Positions 13,489 to 26,860 of a stretch of 64,000 nt of DNA are shown piece by piece (position 1 is the first letter of the stretch; every line of letters starts with the position of its first letter). The stretch is from Cucumis sativus (Eukaryota; Streptophyta; Magnoliopsida; Cucurbitales; Cucurbitaceae): NCBI RefSeq assembly GCF_000004075.3, contig NC_026657.2:11966001-12030000 (forward strand), given 5' to 3'. The translations under genes and the position numbers were made by a program. Under the pieces are notes generated by a model that saw nothing but the letters and a program-made list of their open reading frames with translations, did not search any database and was not told the DNA's origin.

Positions 13489-16449
13489 CTAACTATTTTC
13501 ATTTTGCATTTCAAACAATTGGCATGCGTTTCTCATAGTTGGTCTTGATTGAGGATCTTTGTGGGAGCAAGACATGGCTAAATCCATTACCAAAGTCAAG
13601 TCACCGACTATTTTCTCGTCTTTAGGAAAATCAAGTCGAGAATCTAAGATGTCGTTGAGCTCAATCTTGTAATCAGATATCGTATGCAAGGATAAAATTA
13701 GGTCTCCAGGATGCTTTCCCATCAAAACTTCAAATGCCACGACACCAAAACTATAAACGTCGCATTTCTCGGTTGCTACCATTGTGTAAGCAAGCTCTGT
13801 CGTGAGAAAGTAATAGTTTAGGAACTAGATGTTCAAACTTCAAAAACATATAAAAAAAAAAAAGATAAAGAAACTTGAATCTTCACCTGGGGCAACATAG
13901 CCATGAGTGCCTGCAATTGCAGTCCAACGCATGTTTGGCTTCAAGAACCTCGCCGTACCAAAGTCTGCAAGATGAGCTTCAAACTCGGAGTCCAACAGGA
14001 CGTTGTTGGCGGTTACGTCTCGATGTACAATCATAGGCTTACGATCATGATGAAGATAAGATAGCGCTTGTGCAATGCCTTTTACGACATTGACGCGCTT
14101 CGACCACTCGAATGCCTTCGCTTCCTTTTCGAATCTCAACACTTGAGCTAAACTTCCTCTTTCAATATAATCATAAACTAGAAATGTATGAATTCCTCTG
14201 GAACAGAATCCATACAGCCTAACAATGTTCCTATGCCTTACTTCAGTCAATGCAGCAACTTCATTCTCAAAACTCTTCTTATTCTTCGACCCAATTTCAT
14301 CATCCCATGAATGAAGCTTCTTCACTGCAAAAACCTCACCTCCAGGCATTTCCACTCTGTAAACTTTCCCCGATCCTCCTTCACCGATGCAAAACTCGTC
14401 GTCAAACTCGTTCGTTGCTTCGATTATATCAGAATACACAATTCTACCATTGAAGTACCAAATGTTCGAAAACACTTTCTCCCTCACCATTGTTGTATTC
14501 CCTTCTGGATCTTGGCTTGTTTTCTTTCTGAACATACAAAAAACAACTCCAAATATAACAACAGATACTAAAAATGCTCCCACTAAAGCTGGTACAAGAA
14601 CCTTCACAAGCTTGTTCTTGCTACTTTCTTTATCATCTTGTGTATTCACAACACTGGAGCAATGTGGGAGACCATTCATATTTCCACATAATCCTCTGTT
14701 GTTACTAAAAGCCTCTAATTTAGCTGTTTTAAAGATGCCTTCGTTAGGAAGAGGACCTTCAAGATTGTTATTAGAAAGATTTATAGAAACCAAGCTCACC
14801 ATTTTGCCTAAAGAATTTGGTATGGATCCAGAGAGATCGTTATTAGACAAGTTCAAATTCTCTAAACTTTGAAGATTCCCCAAAAGGGAAGGAATTTCTC
14901 CACTTAATGAATTGTGACTTAGATCTAATAAATCTTGCAATGTTACAAGACTTCCTATTCGAAATGGGATTGATCCATTCAATTGGTTCATACTCAAACT
15001 TAAAGATTGCAGCTTCACATTGTTACCTATTTCTGAAGGAATTGATCCACTCAACATATTCATGGAGAGGTCAAGTTCTGCTAAATTCTCAATGCTTCCG
15101 AGCTCGACTGGGATCGACCCAGAAAGTCGATTGTTCCGTAGACTAAGTACCGATAGTTTTGACAAATTCCCGATACTTTTCGGTATTGATCCAGAGAGAT
15201 TATTCGAGGAGAGTTCGAGCTCTACCAAATTCTCCAACTGAGTTATCTCATTTGGGATTTCACCACTTACTTTGTTTCCTGTTAGCCTCAAAAGGGTCAA
15301 GTTTTTGCATTCTCCCCATTGAGGAGAAAGACTTCCTCCAAACTGGTTGCTGCTTAAGTCAATGTAATTGAGATTGGGATACACTCCAAAATCTTGGTCC
15401 AACAATCCGGTGAGGTTGTTACTTTGAATCAAAACACGGTATAAACTCGAACAATTCTTCAAACTTATGGGGATTGGACCGGAAAAACTATTGAATGCAG
15501 CAGAAAAATTAACAAGTTTTCCTCCTTTACAAATATTAGGAGGTAAAGTACCAATGAAATTATTTTCAGCAAGATGAAGAACAGTTAAAGACGACACATT
15601 CCCTAAATTTTGTGGCACTTCCCCTGATAACTCGTTAATGAACAAACGCAAATCAGTCAAGTTCTTCAAATTTGCAATACTTCGAGGAATCTCTCCAGTG
15701 AAATGATTGTCATTAAGACGAAGAATGTTTAAATTACTCAAATTCCCTATAGATTGAGGAATTGGACCAGAAAATTGGCTTCTATCGAAAGCAATCAAAT
15801 TCAAAGACTTAACATTCCCAATTTCTTCAGGTACTCTGCCTTCAAGCATAGTATCTTGAAGCAAGAAATTCCTCAAACTCTTCAACCCAGTTCTTGAATT
15901 TCCAGACCCATCGGGAAAAAGACGAGGGTCTAAAGACCCATGAATGGAATTACGAGAAACATCAAGTTCAAAAACCTCAGTGAGATTTGCAAGAGAAAGA
16001 GGCAGAGTACTATTAAGACTGTTGGTGGAAAGATCAAGAAACTGAAGCTTTGAAAGAACACCAATGGAAGGTGGAATGACACCAGTGAGATTGTTGATTT
16101 TGAGATCAAGACGAAGGAGATTTGGTAAAGAAGAGAAGTTTAAATGATCGAGAGTACCTATTAAACCAGTGTTGTCGAGTTTGATTTGAATGACACTACT
16201 CTGATTGTTGCAGGAGATGCCTCGCCATTGGCATGGATTGGAAACAGAGGATGTTGAGTTTGAAGAGATGACCCATGAATCCAGAAGGGATTGCTTTGGG
16301 AGACTTTCTTTCCATTTTAGAAGAGCTTCGACCTCGGTGGGTATGGCGTTAATGGGTTCGTTGGAGAAGAGAAGAAGGAAGGTGAGGAAAACAGGGTAAG
16401 TGAATGAAACAGAATAATGTGGCCGTTGGATATGGGTGGGAGTCGCCAT
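13489..16449 (-). CDS. LRR receptor-like kinase, MIK2/At1g35710-like, catalytically intact
   Basis: Two coding exons, 16449-13887 and 13796-13489, flank a 90-bp intron and give 956 residues. The phase-1 junction restores APELAYTM. I chose the Met at 16449 because the hydrophobic signal sequence follows it directly; an in-frame Met 32 codons upstream (16545) would bury that signal. Domains: signal peptide, LRR N-cap ([10 protein letters not shown]), about twenty LRRs, one membrane helix (about 609-640), kinase domain. Kinase motifs are complete: GEGGSGKV loop, Lys710, HRD with Asp811, DFG starting at Asp829, and APE. It is a paralogue of the gene at 4476-8079, shares its exon plan and 308-bp last exon, and lies in the same direction about 5.4 kb away, so it is a tandem duplicate. 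It is probably a plasma-membrane Ser/Thr kinase that senses an extracellular ligand. The ligand cannot be told from sequence. Confidence 0.93.
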
Positions 16450-19400
16450 GCCTGTGAGTTTTTGGATTGGGAAATGGGAAAGACGAGAAGAAGATATAGA
16501 AGGATGAACTGAGAAGGTTGATTTTGTCAAAGATTTTGCTTTCAAGTTTGCAGTGTGAATGAAAAGGAAAGAAAAAGGTGTTTAGATTTGGAAGGAATGG
16601 AAATGAACGACCCAATTTGTGAGAACATATTTCAAGTCCCTCATTTTAATAATTCATCACAGTTGATATATTTGAAGATAATTCTTGGAATTAAAGTACA
16701 CGAAATTATTATAAATAATAAAACTATTCAAATATTTTTAATTTATATATATTCAATTTTCAATTTTTATCCAAGAAAGATTTCTATTGGTAATTAATTA
16801 GGATGGAAAAAATTATTAATTATGCTTAATCAATTAACCATTCACTTGCTTTAAAAAATTAGTAATTTAATCTTCCTAACAATTCTAAAAATTACCCACA
16901 AAAAATCAATAAGTTGGTTTAAAAAATAATTTAGTTTTAGATGAAACCATTAAAGTTTTATTTCAAAAATATATTTGTTTTCAAAGTAGAAATATTTATA
17001 GTATTAGAGTGATAAATTTATTTGAAACTTTTGAATAGTTCAAGTGTATTTTTTAAATAAAATTTTAATGATTTTCATCTTAAAATAAGGATAATTGTAT
17101 TTTTTCTTAACACTTTTTGAAAGTTTGAGAGTATTTTTTAAACTTTTGAAAGTTTAAAGTATTTTTTATGCAACATGCAAAGTTGATGATACTTTTATAA
17201 CTTAGCCTTTAATCTTTCATCTTTAAAATAAGTAAATAAAATCGTCTAATATATTTTAATCTAATAAAAGCATTATGGAATAGGATTTCATTCATAAATC
17301 AATCGTGATGGACATTAATTGCGAACGTAATCAAATTGTTTTTTATTATGTTTACTGAGAATTATGAATATGTTATAATATTTACTATTATCATTATTGT
17401 TTAACTAAATAATAACTGTAATAGCATTAGTAACAATAACGATAATAGTAAGTATGTGTCATATCAAAACGATAATAATTAATATTGGCTAGAATAAATA
17501 TGGAATGGATCTACTTATATAAAAAACAACAACAACCATAATGGATGTACTTCAATTTTCATATTATCCATACATTTCACCTATAATAAACATGGCATAA
17601 ACTCCTCACATCTCCCCATGCATGTTGAAGTGTAAGACACAAATATTGATAGATAAGTAAGTATATGGAGATAATTAGGTGATTAGTGTGTTCATATAAC
17701 TTTCTTTCTAAAGGAAATTTAATTAAGTTGTTATTGTAACTTTTCTGTGTTAGTTAAAACTTCTAATTTATTCAAGTCAAATAAATCAAATCAATATACA
17801 TTTATTTATTCATTTTAATCACATGATCTAATGAATACGTAAAAGTTTGTATACGTAAAAGTTTGTAAAGAGATAATGACAGCATATAAAACCAAAGTTA
17901 TTGTTAGTTAGATATAATAAAGAATCTCTCTATACATATGGGTTAATTCCAGAGCTTGAACATTTTAAATATAATCATAATAAACAAATAGCAAGGAGAT
18001 TGTCACATGCATGGAAGGTAGAACAGCAAGAACAGCCATTTTAAGAAAAATAAATTCCAAGTTGAGAATAAATAATATATATTGACCTTCTTTGAATGTG
18101 TGACAGAAGTGATAAATACTCTAAAAATACAAAGAAATTAAAGAAATTATATGTTTGATTAACTTCAAAAAATGACATTATTAGCAACCACATTTACTCA
18201 AATAATATAATTAACATTTTTTATGATATGGTTTAGTTTGGTATATTTTAATGGATAGTTTTTTATTTGGTGAAAGAAATCAAAATGGCCCGACGGATAG
18301 GACCAAACGATTTTCCATTATTAGTACAAAAGTGGACTTTGACGAAATGGTTGGAAGAGAATTATATATAATTCTTTTTTTAATCATTATAATTATTCAT
18401 TCCTTTTTCTTTTCTTTTTATGGTCCAAGTTTTTCAGCAAAAATTAAATTTAAGGAAAATCTTTCAAAAGTGAAAAGTGGTCAAAATTTATTTGTAAACT
18501 AGCTACAAAATATTAAAGACAAATCATTCTTATACCACGTTCAAACAAAAGTTGTTGATTAGCATTAAACTTTTTCAACCAAACTCATTTTCGTTTTAGA
18601 TAATAGCTATCGATTTTCTTTTCAAAAATAAACAAATTATTTACACTCCAACATTTATAATTAAGGTCCAAATATTTTGTCAAATATTCTATTTTTTGTA
18701 GTGATAAACTTTATCACATTCATAAATTTTTACTAACAATGTAGTTTAATTTCTAATAGGCCTTGAAAAAATGTGATCTAAATTGTGTTATATTTGTTAA
18801 TATGTTTTGAGTCTAATTGTTATAATCTTTCGTGAAAATGAAACTTAGATTTTAATTAATTTTAAATCTATATCTTGAATATCAACTTAATTTTTTTGGT
18901 TAATCTATGATTTAACATTTATTTGATCACATTCAAGTTAAATTAGTGAGTTGATAACCCAACTCCAAATTGTACGAATGGTGTGGTATTGATCAAATTT
19001 ATTTTAGTCATAAGATATTTTAAAGTGAAATTGTTAAAAACAAAATATATTTACATTTCATAGAAAAATCAAGTATAATAAAATTTATCTTTTAATGGTA
19101 TTGTTCGAGAAAGTGGTGAATAGTTTCTTGCATTTTTTATTTTTTTTATATGTGTATTTTTTGTGTAAAGTAGAGAAAATGGAATATTTTAACTAAAAAA
19201 GAGTTGAATATTTACAAGTGGGGTGATAGTTGACATTTCTAAAGGGACAAATTTTATGAATGAAAATTTACATAGCCCGATCATGTGAAATGAATTCCCA
19301 AGTCCCTAATTACATTCAACTCTTCTTATTTGTTTGTTTGTTTTGAGGAAAACAAAAAAGTCCTTATACAATTCAACTCCTTTTGATTTTCTACCTCTTT

Positions 19401-22400
19401 TGTTCAATTCCTTAAATGCTTTTCATAATATAACTTCAATTTTAATTAAACCTGTTTTTGTATTTTTCATTCGTCCATTAGAAATCTTAACTTGAGATAG
19501 TTTAGAATTTGATAATTAGATTCTACATTTAAAATTAAAAATGAAACGATCATATAATATTTACAATATAGTTTTATTATTTACACGCAATCTAACAAAT
19601 TAATCAATATAATATATCTAAAACATGTACATTTAGTATTTTAAGACGTAAGTATTTGAACACAAAATCTTTTACATAGATCGATATATCAATTTCCTCT
19701 GCCACCAACTTTAGTAACTTCCACTGATAACTACCACCATCATTGTCTCTTACCACAATCAACCTAGCTCATATAGTGTTATTTTAATTTATATTAATAA
19801 ATAGTTGTTTTTATAGTAATTTGACTTTAATATCACTTTTAGGATATAAATCAAACAAAACATATTTATATATAAAAGCACTTCCCATCAAGAGTTTCAA
19901 AATATATAAATAATTTAAAATTCAGACTGTTTAAACTAAATGTAAGTGATATATTATAAAACGCATTATTTCTTTCCTAACCAATTGGAACAAACCCGAC
20001 ATATATATATATATGTATGATATGTCAATTCATACTATATTCTTCTGCATATTAGATATATTTTACAAACTTCATGAGTACTCTAAATAATAAAACTAAT
20101 AATCATACTTATGAATTTTTGTAAATTGTGTCCTTCACATTATAATTTTTAAGGAATAATTAAGCTTTGCATGTAAATTGAGATTCACGTATTGAGCCTA
20201 TATTTAGGGATATGTTTTGGGTTATTTTAAGGAAATAAGTTTAGTCATATGTAAGATACATAGATGGAATTCAAAAATAAATCACAAAAGTCTTCAAACA
20301 ATATTAATTTATACACAACCCAAACACACACAATTTTCAACACCTTTTGATATAAAAGATAAAGTCTACCCTTGCGGCTATTAATTTAGAAGGTGGTCCA
20401 ACAAGTACATCTCCAAATAAGTCTTTTATCTACCCACTTGTAGTTAGAAATACATTTGCTATCTCATCTCTCTCTAACTTAATTCTAGTATATTCGTTTG
20501 TTTTTAATGTTTATTCAATGGTTTTATACCACTCGAGCACACAAAACCATACCCTTAAGAGTTGGAAATAAGATTAGTTTGAACCAGTTTGGTGGCATTT
20601 AATTAGTGTACGTCAATAAGGAGAAGAAACGTGAAAAGAGCTCCCTCGACGTTTCTTTGTTTATATGAATTTTAGAAACTGACATTCTTACAAAGTAGCA
20701 AAATCTATATCCACTAGAGCGTTGTTTGATATCTCCTTTTTTCGATTCTTCCTTGGCAAAAGCTCTCCCCCACCATATTATGTACAATTTGAGGTTGATT
20801 TTACAATATTTTCCTTCTATTCTCGATCTTGATGGAATTTCTAGTTTGGATCTCAAGAGTTTCTTCTCTTCCATGTAATTTGTGAGAGATTTCTCACTTC
20901 ATCTCAAACTGATTCATAATTGAACTTTGAATTGGTTTCTTTTTGCTAAGATTTTATACTAATAATTATATTTTATCGACAGTGTTTGACAAAATAATTG
21001 ATTTGGTTTAGATCAGCTATAGATTCACTGGCAATTAGTGAGGTTGGGTATAGATTCACTTCATCTAATTAGAAGCCTTTCTTTTAGTTGATCAACTTAG
21101 CACTGCCCTTTTCTCATAATGTTGTTATCTTAGATGAATTGCATGTTTCTCATCTTCTCATTAAAGAATAATTAATAAACTTGGACTGTTTACAATTAAT
21201 TAGCTTCTAATTAATTTAGGCTAGGTATGGAATATGAGTTGAGTTGATTAATAGATTCAATAATTAATTTGCTTAGTTAGAAGGAATTTTGAGACATGAC
21301 CCAACCTAGGATCTCCTGGATCATAAGAACACTTGATCGTAATATTTTTCACCATTGCACTACTCTTGGTTTAATTTCATTGCACATTTAATTTACTATC
21401 TTACAAATGAACAAACAACTTCCCTTCAGTTCCCTAGAAAAATGCTGAAGTCTTTAATTAAAACAACACAGCAGTTCTCTAAGGTTCGACTTGTACTACT
21501 GCTACCATTGGCTCAAGTAGGAATGAAGAAATTATTTTGTCGTTCCTACAACAAGTCAATACTTAGCTACCAACCAACAAATACTTTGTGATGCAAACAA
21601 AGTCTTACATTAACTAGATAATAAAATTGTAAGTTTATAAGTGATCACAATTATATTTTTAAAGGTTTCAGATTTTTGGAAGGTAAATTCGAAAAATAAA
21701 TTCATGAGAGTTAATGTCAAAAGTGTATAATACCATATTATTGGGTTTTGATAAAATATTAAAAGGACTCAATTCTATCCATCAAAGGATCCAAATTTTA
21801 AAAAAATGATAGACTCCAAAGTCCATTATAGAAGCTCACAAATTTGATAATTTTAAACTATCTCAATTAAAAACAATCAAACTCAAAAGCTTGTCTATCC
21901 TAAATTTAGCTTAATTTTTTCTATAGAGATATTCTCTGACATGAAAGTCGAAAGAATATAATATCGAGCTTTGAGTATTCTCGTAAGATTTTTCACATAG
22001 TAGATTTCTTTTTGGGGTCGATATGATTTTTATCTAGCTCTGTTTAGTTTTTCATGTTTTTTTTTTTGGCATTTTTTGAGTATTTTTTTTTTATAATTCC
22101 TACAGCCCTATTATTGGAAAGCTTTTTGCCTCCATCCACAACCACTATGATGATGCTTCAAATGGTCAACTTTTCTAAAAAAGAAAAAAAAGAGGACTGA
22201 TTGTTTAGAAGAATATATATAACAAAATAATATATAAATAGTCATAAAAACAAGTTGAGTATGGAAAAGCTTTGACGATGGCTTTTAGATCACTTTGACC
22301 AAAAGTTGACAAAGACACAACACCACTCCACTTAATTCATAATCGAATAATAATTAAAGCTTTTGAATGTGTGATTCATTTCTTCTTCTACTTTAATTTG

Positions 22401-23190
22401 ACCCTTAAATATCACTTAACACATTTTTAATTAAACCATGAAAATACACCTAAATTTTTAAGTTTTAAAAAGTTTTACTCTACAAATTTGAGTTAGAGTT
22501 AGTTTTGGATGAAAACCGTTATCGTTTTGTGTCAAAATTATCTCAACTTTAAAACTTTCTAAAGTACCTTTCAAACTTTTTTAAAAAATGTAAAAATTAT
22601 GGCTTAACTGTCGTTAATAAACAAAACCCCTAAAATCGTCTTTTAACTTTCTATTTTTCATCTTTTTCTTTCCTCAACCCCTTCTTCAATACCCTCCTAC
22701 TCCTAGTTAAGTGTGTATTAATATAGTCAAATAGTTTTGTGTTTAACTGATTAAAAAAATGGTGTGATTTTATATTTTAACTTAAAATTTTAGATTTTTT
22801 TTTTGTGTCAAGAAAATTGGTGTAAGCTAAAAGTTGAAAAATTATGAAAAAACAATTCTAAAAAATACGCACATTTCCACACCTCTCTAAGAAATCTTTT
22901 TTTGACATATCAATCACAAATCAAATGCATCTCTTCCCATGATAACTTCACCATATTCTCTCTTTTGATGGTGTGTTATAAATTAGTAACTATCCTTCCA
23001 TCCAAATTTGCATATACACACACAATAAATCATACCATGAATATATTATATAAACTAGGCCAACCATAGAAATGTTTGGAATCGTTATTAAAAGATACAA
23101 ATATAATATGATTTACATTATTAATAGAAAAAGATACAAATAAATTTGATGATTATATATCCTTTAAAGGAAAATACACAAAAGGAGTTT
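16450..23190. other. Long intergenic region, no gene seen
   Basis: About 6.7 kb of AT-rich DNA between the second receptor kinase and the peptide-gene array. The left few hundred bases should include the receptor kinase promoter. Candidate ORFs (for example 18251-18502, and 20599-20874 on the minus strand) have no recognisable domain, no signal peptide and no flanking splice structure, so I do not call genes. Confidence 0.6.
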
Positions 23191-26100
23191 TCAAGGTTCA
23201 TCCTTGAACTTATTTGGAGGATGGTAGTTTCCATTCCAACCTCCATCCAACAGTACTTGATTATATGATCTCTTCTCCTTCTCCTTCTCCTTCACCTCCA
23301 CTCCATTCAAACCTAAGATTACTAATACAATTAATAATAATTTTAAGCTAAAGTATAAAAATCTACCACTTCACCCTTTAATTTGTTAAAACAACATATT
23401 CATTTTTGTTGGACCCTTTTCATGAATATTATTTAGAAAAAGAATTATCAAACTGAAAAATTGACTCCCTAGAATTGAGTTTGAATGAAAATTGAGATCA
23501 ATGATAACATTGAACAACAACCACACACATCTTTTTCAAGTTGACCTCTTTTTCATTTCATCTAAATTTCTAAGTGATGGATTTCTGTTAGTTCAAGGGG
23601 TAGCTAGAAGCATTTATGACAACTAAAAAGTCTAAGGGTATTATTTCAACTTAGGAATAAATTGTATTTTTAAATATAAAAAAATGTCATTTCTTTTATT
23701 AAATTTGGCCAGAAGTTTAAGAAGATTATTGGAATTATTTAATTCTGTGTATAATAAGTTTCATAACTCCAATATTATATTATGATATCGTCATGACATC
23801 ATTTATATGGAAAGTTTATGAATGGGTAAAATAAAAAGTATTTAAAATATTTTTTTATATAAAAAATTATAAAAAACTAAAAAATCGTTTGAATCTGGAT
23901 ATTATTTCATACTGTAGATATTAAATATATAAAATTTAAATGTATGAAAATTAAACATATCAAATAATAAATATATGTACGTATTTGGGTGTGTGAAGTA
24001 TAATTGATGTGGAGAAGTTAAAAGATACATGTTAGAATATGGAGATTTAATTAATATGTGCAAATTAAATGTTTGTGTTTGTTCATTAATTTCGTACATA
24101 TATAAAAACTAAAATTAAATTATGAAATACAAAATTTTCTAAGCTGAACTTATCTCAACTTGTTAGTGTAATTTAATTATGATACCTTTTCAAGTATATA
24201 TATATATAATAATTTTAAAACAACATTAATAATATTTTTATATTTTAATTAATTAAAATCATTTTGGGAGTAATAATATAATGGTTTGTTCCCTAAACTC
24301 GATTAATATGTTCCAAATTAATATTAAAATTTAAAATAGTAAATACAACAAAAAAGAATATAAGAAAAAATCCAAACTAGCATTCAATATTATTGCCTCT
24401 CATTAATTTAAAAACAATATATTAACTATTTTACAAAAGTGATAGGTTTGGAAATTAAAAGGGTCCCTCCTTCGCAACCCCAAATAGAAATCACAATATC
24501 ACATCATTGGAAGGGATAATAGAAACCCACATCCCAAGTACTTTCTTTTTATCACTAATACCTACAATTTACATTAAAATTTAAATCGATTAAACCTTAT
24601 TTTCTTTTATTTGGTGGTTATATGATAGAAGTCTATCAATATTTATCATTACTATATTTTATAGATACATTTCACATTTTTACGGTCAATAATAATTCTT
24701 CCTTTTAAAACTTAAAAGTTACAAAATTATAATGGTAAGAAAAAACATAATCACTTTATGGTTGCGCGTGAATAAAACATGCCTAATATTTTTTCAAACT
24801 ATAAATCATATTATCTTGGAATGAGATAATATATTGTATTTTAACTATAAATTCATATAATATTTATTATCTAATTAGTCCTATACAAAATTATAAATTT
24901 AATTTTCTAATTGTTGGTCTATTCAAAACTTAGAAGGATTCAGAGGATCTGACTAAAAATCTTCTCTCCATTTTACTCCTTATCTAGAATAGAGGTGTAA
25001 GAGCAACTCGAATAATTCGGATTATAAGGATTTGATACTCACAAATGATAAAGAAGAAGGACAACACGTGTTTCCCTGTGATTCCTTTTTTACGAAGTAA
25101 GAGTAAAAAAAATGCACTATTAATTTACTGTTATTATTAATTTAATAAATGGAAAACTAAAAGCCACTTGGTCAATGACGTCACTCTTTTTCACGCCTTT
25201 TCATTTCTCTTTTGTCATCCTCGATGCCTCTCTCTATCAATCTCGCCGTGCCTCTTTAGTTCTCATCTCTTTTAGTCTCTCATCGTCTCCTTCTCATCTC
25301 TTGAACTCTTCACACACGCCTCGTCTCTACCTCTCATCTCCATCGTTCACCATCTCCTCAGTCTCGAACGTTCCAATGTTAGTGATTATTTATTTTGAGT
25401 TTTTTTCTTTCATTGAAAATTTAGTAGGTCTAGTTTTTTTTAGTAAATCTCTAGTCTTATTAAAATATATCATTATAAATATATTTTAATAAGAAGTTAA
25501 AAGATCTTATTTAAATACCTTTTCCAAAGAAAAAGATAAAAGATATTCCTCATATTTAAAATATCTTATTGTAAAGAAAATTTTCTTTATTGGCTCTTCA
25601 AAAAGGAGAAGTTTTCTGAATGTAAAATCCAATCTTTATAGCTATCTTCATAGCTGATGTTCAGAAGTTTATATTTTTTTGTGAAGAATCTGTACGAAGG
25701 TAAACCGACTGTTACCTTCTTTATTTTATGAAGAATTCTTGATATCTTCTTTAGTGGTTTCAGTGTATATGAGATAAGAGATTTAAAGACGATCTTGAAC
25801 ATTTGATAAAGTCTTTAAATTGTGAAGCTTCTCGCAAGTTTTTGTGTGCGTATCACTAGATTTTTATTCGAAAAAATTCGTGTTATCAAAGAAAGTTTTT
25901 GAAGGTATCTCAGTTACCTTATGCAGTACAACAGATTATTAAAAATCGTCAAGTGATTTAGAAATATGAATAAAAACTGAGATAATTGTACTACAATCAC
26001 TGAATTCAGGGGAGTCTGATCAATTTGTCTTCGAGGATATTCACAATTACCTTAAGAGGGAGTCTGAGTTTATTTTAAGTTATAGTGATAACTTATCAAA

Positions 26101-26860
26101 GTAGCTTTAGATTTAAGTTACCGACTTTTAAAATTCAATAATATTTCTTATTTGAGCAAAAAAGCTCCCCAGATGTAGGTTGTATTTGTCGAACTCGGTT
26201 ATTAAAGTCTTATGTGTTATTTGTTCGCTTTATTACGTTAGTTATTCCTGCAGTTAGTCATAGCGGGAGGATATTATTTATCATCTCACCTATTTTTCAA
26301 AATGGAATGATGAAATTAGAAAAGGAAAGCAAGAATTTTACAATCCGACAATCGAGCTCATATTTTAAGGGTTGGGTTGGGAATACTCTATTTGGGTTAT
26401 TTGTGTTGGCAATCCAACCTGTCTACATACCTCTAATCTTGAGTGCATGGTTTTCTATGGTTGTGTATGTTGATGCAAATTTATAGTTTGTTTGTTTTGA
26501 TTATTTTGTCATGAAATTCATAATATTCCATTTGTTTCTAAAATAGAATTCAATATTAATGGAAAAGAATGAAAATGAGACATTATAAGACAGAAGTTTG
26601 AATAATACGACTCCCTGTTATGATGTCATATATATTAAATTATTCATTTACCCAAATTAAACTTAGCATAGTTTAATTATATTAACATGCACATGAACGA
26701 AGTAATGATCTAAAAGAACTATCATGAGAAGAGAAAACTTACGAGCTGTGTCAGCCATTATATTGAGTTCCCTAGAAGAAACGTTGAAAGCAAGTAGGAG
26801 AAGCAAAGCAATGAAGACAATAATCTTCCAAGCACCAAAAAATGCTTTTCTGGAAGCCAT
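23191..26860 (-). CDS. Small secreted peptide precursor 1 (W-N-G-N-Y type)
   Basis: Exon 1 (26860-26743) codes a signal peptide beginning MASRKAFFGAWK with a core of I/V/L/A residues and the cleavage-like end NVSSREL. The donor is GCTC|GTAAGT. Exon 2 (23312-23191) follows a TTAG acceptor in matching phase and codes a KEKEKEKR basic block and then LLDGGWNGNYHPPNKF before the stop. The joined product is 79 residues. The exon plan, phase and C-terminal motif match five neighbours. The intron would be 3,430 bp, much longer than in the other copies (130-1,051 bp). The pairing of these two exons is therefore less certain, and they might belong to two damaged or separate copies. The start is the Met that opens the MAS sequence shared with copies 3 and 4; an in-frame Met lies seven codons upstream. 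A TATATATA-type box lies near 26985. Function unknown; a secreted signalling or defence peptide is inferred. Confidence 0.6.
24999..25095. repeat. Diverged repeat, copy 1
   Basis: The segment GGATTTGATACTCACA followed by ATGATAAAGAAGAAGGACAAC and later TTCCTTTTTTACGAAGTAAG reappears in diverged form at about 28014-28095. It is non-coding and may be a transposon fragment. It lies in the long intron proposed for peptide gene 1. Confidence 0.4.
25160..26500. other. Pyrimidine-rich and repeat-like stretch inside the long intron of peptide gene 1
   Basis: About 25160-25400 is unusually C/T-rich for this region and starts near a TGACGTCA palindrome. It is followed by sequence with retroelement-style phrases such as AAGAGGGAGTCTGAG near 26052. 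Open frames exist, but none codes a recognisable protein. An inserted, decayed element would explain why this intron is far longer than those of the sister genes; this is inference. Confidence 0.3.

Noticed and set aside
20599..20874. 91-codon minus-strand frame
   Set aside because: Reads somewhat protein-like but has no recognisable motif, promoter box or partner exon; probably chance.
25175..25489. 104-codon plus-strand frame rich in Ser and Leu
   Set aside because: Translation of a pyrimidine-rich tract; the Ser/Leu bias follows from the base composition.
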